The position numbers and the translations under genes were made by a program. From Gnetum montanum (Eukaryota > Streptophyta > Gnetopsida > Gnetales > Gnetaceae), in NCBI GenBank assembly GCA_015680685.1, contig MNCI01023457.1, forward strand, positions 958,046 to 1,022,045: 64,000 nt of DNA, read 5' to 3'. This document shows, one piece after another, positions 32,545 to 44,889 of the stretch (positions within the stretch are counted from its first letter, which is position 1; the number at the start of each line of letters is the position of its first letter). The notes beneath the pieces were generated by a model, which saw only the letters and a program-made list of their open reading frames with translations, was not told where the DNA came from and ran no database searches.

Positions 32545-32945
32545 GCAAATGGGAACTATACTTTGATGGTTCTTCTAACTTAAAAGGAGTAGGAGTTGGA
32601 ATAGTATTAGTAAAAGATGATTCCCAAAAAATATTCAAGGTAATTCATGTATGTTTTTCTTGTACAAAAAACAAGGCTAAATATGAAGCTTTGTGTAGTT
32701 GAATTAAGACAACAATTGAAAAAGGAATCAAGGAAATCATCATTAAGGAAGACTAAAGATTAGTTTGTGAATAGATTGAACGTAATTGTGTGGTAAAATG
32801 CTCATTCTTGCAACCCTATAAGCAACTTTTCTACAAAATTTTGGATCAATTTTAGCACTACAAAATAGAACACATAGGTAGAAAAGAAAATTATATAGCA
32901 GATGACTTAGCAAAAGTAGCTTCAACATTAGATGTGAAAAAGATA
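32545..32945 (+). pseudogene. Archaeal-type RNase H placed before the reverse transcriptase
   Basis: Motifs in order: WELYFDGSSNLKGVGVGIVL (first Asp), NKAKYEALCS (Glu), IIIKEDxRLVCE (Asp), HIGRKENYIADDLAKVAST (last Asp). All four catalytic acidic positions are present although stops at about 32701, 32754 and 32773 interrupt. The domain is the same type as the aRNH at 5773-6141 in the Tat element, but there it lies after RT and RNase H; here it lies directly after the protease and before RT. A separate classical RNase H follows the RT at 34170. Confidence 0.75.
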
Positions 32946-33029
32946 TAAAGTTATGAAGGTGTAGTAATCAAGAAATAACATCAACTATCTAGAAACAACG
33001 TCAAGGTTTAAGACAAATTCAATTTCCAA

Positions 33030-34150
33030 AAAGGTGATTTATTATGAACATGAGTTTGGTAAAACTTTCCTTACTGAAACAAATATACAAAATCCAAATG
33101 ATCAAGTTTATGAAATACTAAATTTTGGATCTACTAAAGTAACAAAGTTGTTAAATATCACAAAGGAAAAGGGTTCAATTTTCAGGAAAAATTTATCATT
33201 ACTCCTAGAAAATAATTTGGAAAATTTTCATTGGTCTTATGATGATCTTAAAATGTTTAGACTAGATTTCATGACACAAAATTCCTTTGATAGAAGATTG
33301 TAAGATTAAGAAAATTAAGAAGTTATTTGAGCCAACTATGGAAGATGAGATTAAGAAGTTATTGCAAGCCCAAATCATATATTTGGTTTGATATTCAACA
33401 TGGCTTGTTAACCTTGTTCTAGTAAGAAAAAAGAATGGTGATATTAGGATTTGTGTGGATTTCAGAAATTTGAATGAAGCTTTAGAGAAAGATAAATGCC
33501 CACTTCCTAAAATTGATGAAATGTTGATCAAAGTATCAATTTGTCAAGTATATTCTTTTCTAGATGGTTTTTTAGGTTATAAGAAAATCATGGTAGACAA
33601 GAGTGATAGATATAAAACAACATTTATCACTAGGTGGGGAACTTTTTCTTATCAAAGAGTGCCATTTGGATTATCAAATGTTGCAACTAATTTTCAAAGG
33701 GCAATGGATTTAGCCTTTAAAGGTTCAACAAGTGAGTTTTTTGTGGTTTTTTGGGATGATATTACCACCTTTTCAAAAAGAAAGGAAGATCATATTGGTC
33801 ATCTTCAACAAGTTTTTGATAGATGTTGTGAATATGATATTGCATTAAATACTAAGAAATGTATCTTTGGGGTTAAATTTGGAAGTTTACTAGGCCATGT
33901 AATCTATCAAGAAGGAATTGCCATAGATAACTCTTGAATTTAAGTAGTACAAAATATCAAGCATCCTAAAAGTAAAAAGTCTCTTAGATCTTTCTTTGGA
34001 AAGATAAATTTCATTAAGAAATTTATCCTTGGATTTAATGAAATTACTAGACCTTTGTTGCATATGCTAAAAAAAGATGTCCTAGTAGAGAAAGAACCAA
34101 AATTATAGAAAAATTTATCTAAAATTAAAAAAGCCATTCAAGAAGCTCCT
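33030..34150 (+). pseudogene. Reverse transcriptase of the second gypsy element
   Basis: The main frame is 33455-33937. Motifs: GDIRICVDFRNLNEAL, FLDGFLGYKKI, TRWGTFSYQRVPFGLSN, and the catalytic box FVVFWDDITTF, which keeps DD but has FW in place of the usual YV. The connection part continues to about 34150 with KKFILGFNEITRPLLHML. The enzyme would copy element RNA; stops at 33302, 33388 and 33937 break the frame. Confidence 0.8.
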
Positions 34151-34169
34151 TACTTTGTAAAACCAAAAT

Positions 34170-34500
34170 TGAAAGAAGACTTTTTTTTTATATTCTTTTA
34201 CTTCAAATGATTCAGTTTCTATCACTTTAACTCAAAAAGATGAAGGTTAAGAGGAATTGATTGGATTTTTTGGATATCAATTGAAAGATTTAGAGCTTAA
34301 TTATTTAGACTTAGAGAAAGAAGAATTCACAATTATTAAGGAACTTCAAAATTTCAAGTATTATTTGAAAAGCTCATTAGTTCATATTATGCTAATTAAG
34401 CCTATAGTCAAACAATTTTTAGTCCAAAATGAAATTGAATTGAAGATAGGGAAGTCACTCATAAAGCTTCAAATTTTTAGATTTTCATTGGAAATATGAA
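34170..34500 (+). pseudogene. Classical RNase H of the second gypsy element
   Basis: After the RT thumb the sequence reads SNDSVSITLTQKDEG, IGFFGYQLKDLELNY and LEKEEFTIIKELQNFKYYL, the usual D...E pattern of Ty3/gypsy RNase H. A TAA at about 34249 and missing later motifs show that it is degraded. Confidence 0.65.
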
Positions 34501-34699
34501 AATCTATTAAAGGAATTGGATTAGCTAGGTTAATGGCTAAAGAAGATGAAGTATGTACACTAAAAACTCATGAAGGAAATTGGTATGATGAGATTCTAGA
34601 ATTCCTTCATACATGAAGGGTTCCCAATAATCTAACTATAAGTAAAAGGAGAGCTTTCTTCAAGAGAGAAAATATATTTATTGTTAAAGACTTTTATAT

Positions 34700-35770
34700 A
34701 GAGAGGATTTTAGAGGGCTTTTTTTAGAATGTGTTCATAATGATCAAATTAGTCCTATTTTAAAACAATTCCATGATCATTCCAATTTTTTTTATGAATC
34801 TCTTAAGTCTACTATGCAACATATACTTTGCCATGGTTTTTATTGGGCCAATAGGTATCATGATATTAGTTGAAAAATTAAAATATGTTACAAATTTCAA
34901 ATTCGTGGATCAAAAATCAAAAATGATAGAGCTTCTTTAAAACTGGTTGAAGATAAACCATTTCAACAATGGGGCTTAGATTTTATTGGTACAATTACTC
35001 CTTCGAGAGTAAGACATAAGTTTATTCTCAAAGCTACTAATTATTTTACCAAATGATTTAAGGCAAAGGCTCTAAGAAAAAGTTCAACATCAAATGTGAT
35101 TAAGTTCTTGGAAGATTAGATTTTAAGTTGTTTTGATTTACCTAAAGTGTTGGTATTTAATAATGGACCTACTTTTCAATCTAAAGAGTTTATAACATGG
35201 GCATTGAAAAAATACATCTTTCTATTTTCTTCTTCAAACTGTTATTTTCAAGGAAATGTCTTATTTGATTCTACAAATAAAAATCTTCTTTCCTACATTA
35301 AGAAGTCAATGGATGATAATCCAAGAAACTAGATTGATTATCTACAATCTTCACTATGGACTAATCATATTAGATTTAAGAAGGCTATTAAAACATTAGC
35401 TTATAACTTGGTCTATGATTTTCCTACAAGAATTATGAATAATATTATAGGTTTGGCCTCAAATTTTTGCAAAAGTATAGTGAGAATATCAATAAAGATA
35501 GAAGTTTCATGACCTTGCTCATCAAAAGAGAAACCAAAATGGACAAAGCTAAAGATAATTTATTAAAGAATACTTCACAAGTCAAAAGGTGGTTCTATAA
35601 AAAGGATTTGAATATAACTTTTTATTTCAATGATTTAGTATTATTATGGAATATGAAGAAACCAAATAAATGTTTGATAGTGGACTAGCCCATTTTAGAT
35701 CAAGAAGCAATTATCAAAAGACACTTGCAAATTATCAATGCTAAATGGGATAGAGTTACAATTTCTATAT
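34700..35770 (+). pseudogene. Integrase of the second gypsy element
   Basis: The zinc region is recognisable from FHDHSNFFYESLKSTM; the core shows QWGLDFIGTITPS (first Asp intact) and VFNNGPTFQSKEF, where the second Asp is Asn. Frames 35147-35332 and 35467-35688 carry the end, with FNDLVLLWNMKK probably from the C-terminal module. Stops near 34873, 35056, 35118 and 35331 break it. No chromodomain is seen. Confidence 0.75.
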
Positions 35771-35779
35771 AATGTTTTG

Positions 35780-36310
35780 AATATAAAATTTTATTTTGGA
35801 AAACTACCTACAGCTTAAACCTATATATATACACCAATAAATATATGTATATAGTATAGTAGTATATGTATGTATATAACTATAATAATACTTAGTAGAT
35901 GAAGTAGCAACTAGTAAACCTTTATGTATAAACTTTAAATATGTATATGCTTAGTAGTAGCATATATTATAAATAATATATATAGACTTCTATAATATTT
36001 AACAATAACATATATATATCCTATATGTATGATTTGATAAGTCTATATAATATTTTTTAAAAATGTATACATTAGAGTGCTACTTAAAATATATTTAATT
36101 CAAAGTGTTAGTTTAAAAATTAAATTTACATTATTTTAAGTAATCATTACTTGTAACTAGGAGTGATTGTTAGATAACTATTTAGTGGTGAATTAATTTC
36201 AACAACCAAATAGTGGAATTTAAAATAGCCAACCATATGATGATGGAAAATAAATAAGTTTTGGCTAAGTGGCAAAGTTGGTTAGTACAATTGGTGGAAA
36301 GTTCAAATGT
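35780..36310. other. AT-rich low-complexity spacer after the integrase
   Basis: Runs of TATATA and TAGTAGTATATG dominate 35820-36060. No gene is seen. It separates pol from the TATA-preceded ORF at 36412. Confidence 0.6.
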
Positions 36311-36318
36311 ATCTTACA

Positions 36319-36327
36319 CTATATAAA
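36319..36327 (+). promoter_or_regulatory. Candidate TATA box of the 3' ORF in the second gypsy element
   Basis: CTATATAAAGAG stands about 90 bases before the ATG at 36412, an ideal distance. The leader between them is purine rich and lacks upstream ATG codons other than one at about 36349. Confidence 0.5.
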
Positions 36328-36411
36328 GAGATGTGGGTTTCTTGGAAATGCATCATTTTTCAAGGCTTAAGTGAAAAACGCAAGTGAAGTATTTGAGTGT
36401 GAAGAAGAAAG

Positions 36412-36914
36412 ATGGTACCTAGAGAGAGGACAATAAGAAGGCCTTTTATCCCATATTTTATGGAATCTTGTCTAGAACATGTATTGAGAGCTTATTGTAA
36501 AGTAAATACCTATGGAGTATCTAGTGAAAGCCCTTTCTTACTTTGGCTTTCAGATGAGTTTAGATTTCTCATTGGTGGCTTTATATACATTCCAATGTTT
36601 GGGAAAGCTTTAATGAATGTACCACTTAAGCTAAATATCAAGGAGAGTCTAGTAAAGATGATTCTTGGGAAAAGGCTTTCATGTCTCAAGACACTTATTG
36701 GAAAGAACCTCAAAACTTAGTAGCAGAAGAGTTGGATGAAAAAGAATCAAAGACATGTATTGAAGACAAAGGTGAAGATCAAGTTGAGGCTTCAACTAGT
36801 CAAGAAGAGAAAAGAAAGGCATTCATCACAACTAAAATTACATATAAAAGAACTCTTAATATGAGAATCCCTAAAAGAGTTACTCTAACTATACTCTTTC
36901 CCCCCATAGAATAG
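36412..36914 (+). pseudogene. Extra ORF between integrase and 3' LTR, unknown function, one frameshift
   Basis: The first frame begins MVPRERTIRRPFIP and runs about 84 codons through FRFLIGGFIYIPMFGKALMN. At about 36650 a +1 frame change leads into SKDDSWEKAFMSQDTYW, then an acidic segment (AEELDEKESK, DQVEASTSQEE) and a Lys-rich end, stopping at 36914. The whole would be about 165 residues. I do not recognise a family; a short hydrophobic stretch around FLIGGFIYI is not long enough to call a membrane segment. With the TATA box upstream it looks like a separately transcribed gene. Confidence 0.5.
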
Positions 36915-37747
36915 TTTACATGATATTGAGTTTGTATAGTTTCCCAAGTTTTATTAGGAATGAGGTTCTTATTTCATCAAACCTTAAGTTTGGTAAAAGC
37001 TTTCCTCAAACAATTTTTATATTTTTGTGAAAATATTGAATAAAGTCTTGTTTGGATGATGATTTAGTTAATGAGTTATTTTAAACACTATGGATTTCCA
37101 AGGAGTTTTAGGTGGGAGAAGGAAATGTTAGCACATTTTGGCCATTTTATGAAGTAGGAATATGAAATCAATAGATATTACAAAATGATATATAAGAATA
37201 AAAAGCTATGCATTTGAAGACCATACGTAACATTGCCTATCTAAGTTGTGGAAAAATGATCTATTTAGTGTTGCTCTTTTGGTTGTTATATTAATATGGA
37301 GTTATAATTGGGAGTATGAGATGAATTATTTCTCAATTCTTAGTATCTTTGGATTGTTGAGTTAAAGTGGATACACAAGCAATCAAAATTTCTTTGTGCT
37401 TAACATTAAATTTAGCATAAGCCTATTACAAGTCCTTATGTTTAAAGATTCTAGTGGAAACAATCAACTTGGAATAAGCATTTTGATAAAACATCATGGC
37501 TAAGATATCAACAATTTGACAAGTTTACAATTGAGAAATGCACTATAATGTTATCAAGGGAAATCCTATGTGATTAACTATTTGATTTATGCTTTGGAAA
37601 GTGAAAAAGATAATTGAAACCAAGGAATAGTAAAGGTTTGCAAATGATTTATGAAATCATATCCAAAGTTACTAGAACAAAAATAGATTGGGAGTTAGCA
37701 TTATCAATCAAAATCCTTGCTCCAACAAGAGCATAAACAATTAACAT
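36915..37747. other. 3' untranslated region of the second gypsy element
   Basis: No ORF and no repeat recognised. The boundary to the 3' LTR is not sharp. Confidence 0.5.
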
Positions 37748-40178
37748 AGCTAATCATTTCAACCATTCTATCATCAAGAAGATTTTTGCTCCTTGAGAAA
37801 TGGCATTTTCCCAAGGAAAAAAACAATGGATTTTTATGAGTAACACTGCATCATGATCATTCCATGCACAACCACCAAAACTAACAAATTTCTAGCTTAC
37901 CTACATCTAGAAATTTAACGGTGGCAACTACAATTTTCAAAAAAAAAACAAAAAAAAAAGAGATAAGCCTAACATGCAGCAAGGTTCACAGTATGGACAA
38001 GGTAAGCTAGAAAACATAGAAAGTTGATTTAGTGTTCAATGGTAGTTCAATCTAGCCATAGAGGGCTAATTACAAACCCTAAAATAAGCAACCAAGTAAG
38101 CAAACTGGGTAGTTCAAATTCCAATGCTGACAGTAATGGCTAAGGCAGTGTCAACATGAAGATCATGATGGCTAGAGATGCAGTTTCCTCCAATAGCGAT
38201 GTAGCTAGAAGCATCGATAGTTATAGGAAAAAGATGAGCCAACAGGTAGAGCTCAAAAAAATTCCAAACAAATTCATAATTACCAAAACACACAGCAGTG
38301 CACCAGGGGTGTTGGTGGGGGCTATGAATCTAACATGTGCCTACCCATCATAATGACACCACTCTTACACTAGTTCAATGCCAATGGGCAATGTAGCAAT
38401 GAAGGTAGCAAGGCAATGGGGAACATGGTGGTGAAGGTAACAAGGTAGCAGCAATACAACGACAACAAATCATTATGCCTTAACTACACCAAAAAAATTG
38501 TGTTTTGTATTTTAAGCTCAAAGGTATGATGAAGCATTATTAAAAACATCACATATATTATGATGGCCATAAGAGATAACATAAGTTTGGAAAGATAATA
38601 CATGCACATGTGGCAAGGTTACAATTTAAAGGGGTGAATCTATAGAGCTTTATTTGTTCAAATAAAATTTTCACATGAAGCTTGTATAAAAACCTAACTA
38701 AATTTCGTAAATATTATTATTTGAAAGGACACTTGCCAATTGTGGCATGTATTTCTCTAATTCTTGTAACTTCCTATGGTAGGTTTTATGATATTTGTTA
38801 CCAAGGAAACACTTGACAAACATAACTCAAATTTTTCATAATCCCCATAAAGGTTATAACTCCCAAGGTGGTTATAAATTTATATTCATAAGATATTTGT
38901 AATACTTTACTCCTAATGATTATTGTAACTACCTTAAGGTCACTATAAAAGAACCTTCAAAGGTAGAATTTGAGAGAAGGAAGATTTGGAAAAAAGACAT
39001 TTGAAGAATTATTGTAAGATGGCTTAATAAAGACATCAATTCAGCTGCTTTGTTTAAATCCTATGAGTTAATTTCTTTCCATTTTTTTAGTTACTTAACT
39101 AATAGTTTAGATAGTATTGTACTTGGCATTTAATTTTGGGATTTGTCCTAGGTTGTCATTATAGCTTTGTTTTTTTGAAATATTAGACTCCTATTAAGAT
39201 TTTCCATAGAAGAGATTATGTTGTTGAAAAGCCTCAAGAGAAATTTAATAGTAATTTCTTAACAAAATTGCCTACTTTAAGCATAGATAATGTAGAAAAG
39301 TCGTTGATATTTTGAGATGACTGAAATAGCTTCATTGTTTTAAAGTGTATTGCCTTGGTATTTCAATCCTAAAATTTTCAAATTTTTTGAAAGTTCTATT
39401 GAATGAAATCTTTGACAACTATTAACTAGCCAAAATAGAAACTTGTACTTTGTCATTTATGCAACAATTTTTGGTAGTATAATAAGATTGTCTTTATGAA
39501 ATTGCTTGTTAAGTTCAAAAGGTTTGGTCAATTTGTAGTTAGATTGAATTGGAATAGCTTTAATGTGAAGTGTTTCCTAATGTTAATTTATCTTGCTTAA
39601 ATATTTGAGATTTCATGCAAATTTTCTTTCTTTTCTTTCTCTTTATAATTCCATTAAATCTTTCTCTATTTCTAGTTTTCTAGTGGAATTTTCTCTTTGG
39701 GGGAAATTAGGAATAGATTGAAAAAATTGTGCTCAAATGTTTTTGTAAAATTTTATTTGTTACAAGTAGTGTACTATAGGGACTACACAGACTAAGTGAT
39801 TGAATAAAATAGGAATCTTCAACAACTCACAGTATTTGACAAAGTTAGTTGAATCTCTTTTATGATAGCCAATTACAGTTTAATACATAACCCAACCATC
39901 TTAACATTCACAACAACAAACACATACTCATGTCTAGTACATTTCATAACTACTAACTTTATTTTGAGGTATTTGGACTTTGATATTGCCAAAGACCAAC
40001 AAGCACCTAAACCCTATTTGAAGAACACCTTCAATCCAATGACATCCAAAGGTTATAAGACCCAGAGACAACCACTCCCCTACACACCCCCCACCCCGCC
40101 CTGCCCCCCACCCCCCACACAAACCCCGCTCCCCCCCCTCCTCCTACAAATGTTGGCAGTCCCAAACAATCATCAACA
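37748..40178 (+). repeat. 3' LTR of the second gypsy element
   Basis: It aligns with the 5' LTR through the TATA box (38944) to the end ATCATCAACA at 40178. It is longer by a C-rich insert at about 40074-40142. Divergence from the 5' LTR is substantial by eye, so this is an old insertion. The start is approximate. Confidence 0.75.
40074..40142. repeat. C-rich tract inside the 3' LTR of the second gypsy element
   Basis: About 70 bases of CCCC runs separated by A or CA, absent from the 5' LTR copy (near 30285) and from the inverted copy. It is extreme against the AT-rich surroundings. The complementary strand has several G runs and could form a quadruplex. Confidence 0.8.
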
Positions 40179-40890
40179 TTTATGTTATAGTGAAGTAAGG
40201 AAGCCAAATAAACTAAATTTCATTGTTAAAGCTAGAAATGAAGGGATGGATACATAGCTAGAATTGTTCTTATACATCATATTTCTCCTATGGTTATCTA
40301 TTTCCTACATTTTTAAAAGTCTTCAAATCATTGTGATGGTTAGAGAACAGAGGAAAAGATTATTTTTGATGCCTTTTGAAAAAGGAACAGACTATCATGG
40401 AGCTATCCTCCTTGAATCAATCCATTAAAGTCTACCTAAGGTGTGGAATAAACTTAACTCTAATTGCCTAACCCCAACTACAATGAGAGTAGTTATGTAA
40501 CATAGTAGCTTTGAGATTAAAGTTATTCATATGGAAGTCACAATTTACTTTTTCAAAAAAATGGTGGAAAATAACCTCATAGAAGAAACATTGTATAATC
40601 AAGTTGCATGAAAGTATTTTGTTGAAATTAATAATGGTGACTTTCCAGCAATGATCAAAGGTATGGTTAATAAATACCTCAAAAAACTATCAAAGTTTCA
40701 TCTTCTCATGGTGAGTAATAACTTATTATATAATTTAATGATTATGAATTATATAACAATGGGGTACTATTTTAGATCAAGAGTCTATAGTGAGATGTTG
40801 AGATGCAATAAAGAAAGCTTTAAAGTCACTCTAGTACAAAATGAGACATTAAATAAAGATTTAATATCTACCTATAAAGATAAAGATAAA
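40179..40890 (+). pseudogene. Unidentified reading frame, left part, split by the copia element
   Basis: Frames such as KRLFLMPFEKGTDYHGAILL (about 40350-40430) and the open stretch 40651-40902 look coding, with stops. The copia insertion point is inside a run AAAGATAAAGATAAA. After removal of copia the sequence continues at 46966. The product is unknown; position and helical look recall the coiled-coil frame of element A. Confidence 0.4.
40886..40890. repeat. Target-site duplication of the copia element, left copy
   Basis: ATAAA before the left LTR, repeated at 46961-46965. AT-rich, so chance identity is possible, but it is placed correctly at both LTR ends. Confidence 0.6.
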
Positions 40891-41744
40891 CATAAAAATT
40901 AAGAACTTAGAAGGGGGGTTAAATAAGTTCCATAAATTTAAACCAAAAATGCACACATATGTATGTGGTTTCCTAACTTGGGTACTTCCACACTTGGAGG
41001 GTAGAATCCTTGCACACCTCTAGATTTATTTCTTCAAAAATGTGGTGTCAAGGGTACCACAACCTTTACAAAGTTTTAGCTTTGCAAGGTATGTTTTCAC
41101 ATAAAGACACACCCAATCCTGCAAGGTTCTAACAAGCTCAAAAGATATCTTCTTGTAGGAAGGACATCAATCTTGCAGGGCTTAAGAAGAAATGAGAGAA
41201 AGATCAACAAGAGAATGTAACTATAATTATAGATTCCCTACTTTGAGGCTCTCAACAATTATACTACAAAACAAAAGATAAGAACTAAAGTACAAAAAAA
41301 ATTTCATGTATACAATGATGATCAATTCATATCAATAGTGCTTGCATTTTTTATCAAGATATAATCTACTTTTATAGTATTTTTCATTGCCAAATGACCA
41401 TTGAAATTCATAAAAGGCTAGAAAATGGTTAGTTGAAACATCTTGAATGAGCTAGAGAAACTAGAAGTTGCAAGTGGGACATCTTAACTAGGATGTCTCA
41501 GCAACACTTGGGACTTTTGCTATTTTTTTTTGGAACATCTAGGCTAAAACTAAGCTTTACAACTAGAACATCCTACTATAGAATGAGATGTCTTGGCAAA
41601 CACTAGGTGATCTTTTAGTACTTCAATTATCTACTAAAGTCCTATGCTTTTTCTCATCATATGTCTTCCTTACTCCTGTAAAAACTCACAAGCACATTTT
41701 CCAATTCTTTCCATTTTTTAATGTTTTGACATACCAAAAGGTCA
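40891..41744 (-). repeat. Copia 3' LTR (left copy)
   Basis: It matches 46003-46960 from AGAACTTAGAAGGGGG to CCAAAA..TCA; its outer terminal dinucleotide is CA instead of TG. On the minus strand, just before the LTR, the purine-rich AAAAAGGAAAAGATTAT is the polypurine tract (41745-41761). It is about 100 bp shorter than the other copy. Confidence 0.85.
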
Positions 41745-41999
41745 ATAATCTTTTCCTTTTTGGTTATGTCCAAAACTTGAGAAAATGGGTAGCATAATAA
41801 CAGCATATGATAAGCCTATAGAAACACAACACAATATCATACTCCCACTTTTTAGGCATATTCAAAAAGAAGTTTTCTCAAGTAACACCCCCTAAATATG
41901 AGCTTCTATTTTTTATTTTTTTTATTTTTGATAATATTTAAAAAAGAAAAACTTCTTACCTAATATGATAGGTTCCTATCCCCATATCTTTACACAAAG

Positions 42000-42700
42000 C
42001 AGTAAGTCATAGTTCATCGAGGGGCTTGATGAAGCCATCAACAAGCTAACCATCTATCCTAATATATTCTAACATTATATGTTCATGTTGAGTATGTTCT
42101 CATATGAAATGATACCGAATTTCAATATTCTTAGTATGAGAATGTTGAATAGGATTTTTGATCATGTTGATAGTACTATTGTTATCACAAAAAATGGTTG
42201 TGTGATCTAATTTGATTTCTAGATCCTTTAGAGTTTCTTTCATCCATAAAATTTATGCACAGTAGCTCCTAGTTGAAATATATTTTTCTTCTAACATAGA
42301 AAGTGTTGTAGAGTTTCACTTCTTATTTTCCCAAGAGATGAGACTTTCTTAGAAAGAGGTAATTTTCACTTATGCTTTGGCAATCATCTATATAACCTAC
42401 CTAATTTGCATCACAATACCTAATAAAATCAATTGTAGAGTCCTTTAAATATCAAAGTTTCTAGTTATTAGTATCTTTTAAATAATGAAAAATTTATTTA
42501 ACAATGTTTAAATAAAATTCTTTGGGATTATCTTGATACCTAGCACATATTCCAATACTTAAAGCTATATTAGGCCTACTAGCAATTAAGCATAGTAAGA
42601 TACTAATCATACCTCTAAAGAGATTGAGATCAACAGATTTTTCTTATTCATCTTTGTTAATCTTGAAGTGTGCAACCATAGGTACTGTCCTTGCTTTTAC
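42000..42700 (-). pseudogene. Copia RNase H
   Basis: On the - strand the sequence reads FCDNNSTINMIKNPIQHSHT, then HIxIRYHFIRE-like and DGFIKPLDEL..TALCKDMGIG, the standard C-terminal end of copia pol (ADxxTKPL..F..L...LG). It would remove RNA from the RNA/DNA hybrid. Several stops interrupt it. Confidence 0.8.
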
Positions 42701-43390
42701 ATCATCCAAGTTGAATCTTTATAATAGATCTTTGATGTACTTAGTTTGATAGATGAAGATCCCACCTTTAGTTTTGTTAATTTGAAATCTAATGAAGTTG
42801 TTGAGTTCTCCCATCATGCTCATTTCCAATTCTATTTGCATAATATCTAAAAAACTTCTTGCATATAATCTCATTAGTAGCTCTAAATATAATATCATTA
42901 ACATAGATCTACACAATGAGTAAATATTTACATTCTCATTTAAGAAACAAAGTAACATCAACCCTACCTCTTTTGAAATCATTAGATATGAGATGTTTTG
43001 AGATCCTATCATCCCAAACTCTATGAGCTTTTTTGAACCCATAGAGAGCCTTTTTCTATTTGAAAACATTATTTGGATGAATAGGATCCACAAATCCTTC
43101 AAGTTTCTCAACAGATACTTCCTCTTGAATAGTTTCATTCAAAAAGGAATTCTTTACATCCATTTGATACAACATGATCCCTTTAAAACTTGTATAGGCT
43201 AAAGAATTCTAATTGACTTAAGTCTAGCTACAAAAGCAACACTTTCATCAAAATCAATTTCCTCTTACTAATTACATCCTTTGGCAACCAATTTATTTTT
43301 AATCTTGATAATATTCTCATTTTCATCTATCTTGTTCCTAAATACTCATTTTGTTCCAATAATATGATTGTAAATGGGTTTAGGAGTTAA
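42700..43390 (-). pseudogene. Copia reverse transcriptase
   Basis: The frame 43138-42719 contains parts of RT in two frames: an out-of-frame IYVNDIIF catalytic box (about 42905) and then the in-frame MSMMGELNNFI, KGGIFIYQTKYIKDLL. The usual box is YVDD; here the first Asp appears as Asn. Frameshifts on both sides of the box make the enzyme non-functional. Confidence 0.75.
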
Positions 43391-43399
43391 TTCCCACAC

Positions 43400-44880
43400 A
43401 TCATTTCTAATGAATTGATTTACTTCTTCTTGCATGGGTAAATCCATCCTTCCTCCATTTCTTTCTCTCTAAAATTTTTGGGCTCAAGTTGTGAAAGATA
43501 ATAAAAATATGCACATATTTCTCTTGTTTTACTCCTAGTTTGGATTCCATCTTTTAGTTGTCCAATAACATCATTAAGAGAGTATGATCTATGGATTCTA
43601 GACATTTTGAGTTGTGTTGGATAAGTATCCTTATGCTTACTTTCTATTTTAGAATCTTTATTAGTTTTCATGGGGAAAGTTCTAGATATCTTTTGGATAG
43701 GAACTTCTTCATCATCTAAATGTAGAGTTGAACCATCACTATCATCTATTTTAACATTTCTAGTTTCCTCCACTATGTTGTTTCTTTTGTTGAACACTCT
43801 GTAATCCCTACTAATAATTGAATATCCTAGAAATATTCCCTCATCAACTTTGGAATCAAATTTTTTGAAAGCATCTTTTTCATTTGAAATATAGCATTTT
43901 GAACCAAAAACATGAAAATGACCAACTAATGACTTTATACTAGTCCATAATTCATACGGAGTTTTAGAAGTAAATATTCCTACCAAAACTATGGTAAAGA
44001 TATAGCATGCTATGTTGATTGATTCAACCAAAAGTGATCAGAAATATTTTTATTATTCAAGGTTTTTTCCCCATTTCATTTAGAATCCTATTTTTTTCTT
44101 TCTACAATATCATTCTAATGAGTCCTGGGAGCTAAAAATTGATGTAGAATCCCATTCATTTAATAATATTATTTAAATTTCACATTTTTGAATCTCTCCC
44201 ATGTCACTTCTGATGACTTTGATACCATATCCCTTTTCATTCTATATCTAATTACAAACTTTCATCAAATGATTAAATGCTTCATCTTTATGATATAAAA
44301 CGAAATCCAAGTGAAACAAAAGAAATCATCAATAATAGTTAAATAATACGTTTCCTTTCGTAAAACAAGAGTTTAAGAAGAACCAACCAAGTCCATGTGA
44401 ATAAATTCTAAAGGAATAGAGGTGGAGATGCAATATATCTTGCCAAATCTTATCCTTGTTTGCTTTCCTTTCTGACTAGCTTCAAAAGTATTCAAGAAAA
44501 AATTCTTGAGATTGGGCAAGCCACTAACCATATCTTTTGAGACAATGATTTGAAGAATGTCTTTTTTGATGTCACCTAGTTTCTTATGCCACATGTGAAC
44601 ATCATCTATATTGCTAATCAAGCACTTGGATTCAAGGTTAGGGTTATCTACAAAAATTGTAGTATAAACATTTGCTTTAATGTTTTCCTTAATAATAACT
44701 ATTCTAGATAGTAAATCTCTTAGTTTACAGGTATCGTTAGAGAAGGTAACATCAAAATTTGAATCACAAAATTGACTAACACTAAGAATATTATGTTTAA
44801 GAACTTTAATAAAAAATACTTGTTTAACAATAGGCTGATCCTTACCTCCAATTGAACCAATACCTTTAATTTGAGCTTCC
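43400..44880 (-). pseudogene. Copia GAG-pre-integrase and integrase
   Basis: The frame 44882-44373 has KHNILSVSQFCDSNFDVTFS, VHMWHKKLGD (pre-integrase HHCC region) and EFIHMDLVGS (first catalytic Asp). The frame 44031-43420 has MVESINIACYI, TPYELWTSIKSLVGHFHVFG, FLGYSIISRDYRVFN, the C-terminal side of copia integrase. The central core with the second Asp and the Glu (44370-44040) is scrambled by stops. Confidence 0.85.
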
Positions 44881-44889
44881 ATGTTGTAT

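Larger units (their letters stand above)
27970..40178 (+). mobile_element. Second Ty3/gypsy element with PR-aRNH-RT-RNH-INT order
   Basis: A long repeat pair (about 27970-30319 and about 37748-40178, offset about 9.8 kb) encloses gag 30480-31700, protease 32070-32430, an archaeal-type RNase H 32545-32945, RT 33030-34150, RNase H 34170-34500, integrase 34700-35770, and an extra 3' ORF with its own TATA box (36412-36914). The LTR start is uncertain by tens of bases; the end CAACA is shared by the right copy and the inverted copy at 49344. Frames are heavily broken. The archaeal-type RNase H and a TGGTGCTAGG primer-binding site similar to that of the Tat element suggest a Tat-related lineage. 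Confidence 0.8.
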
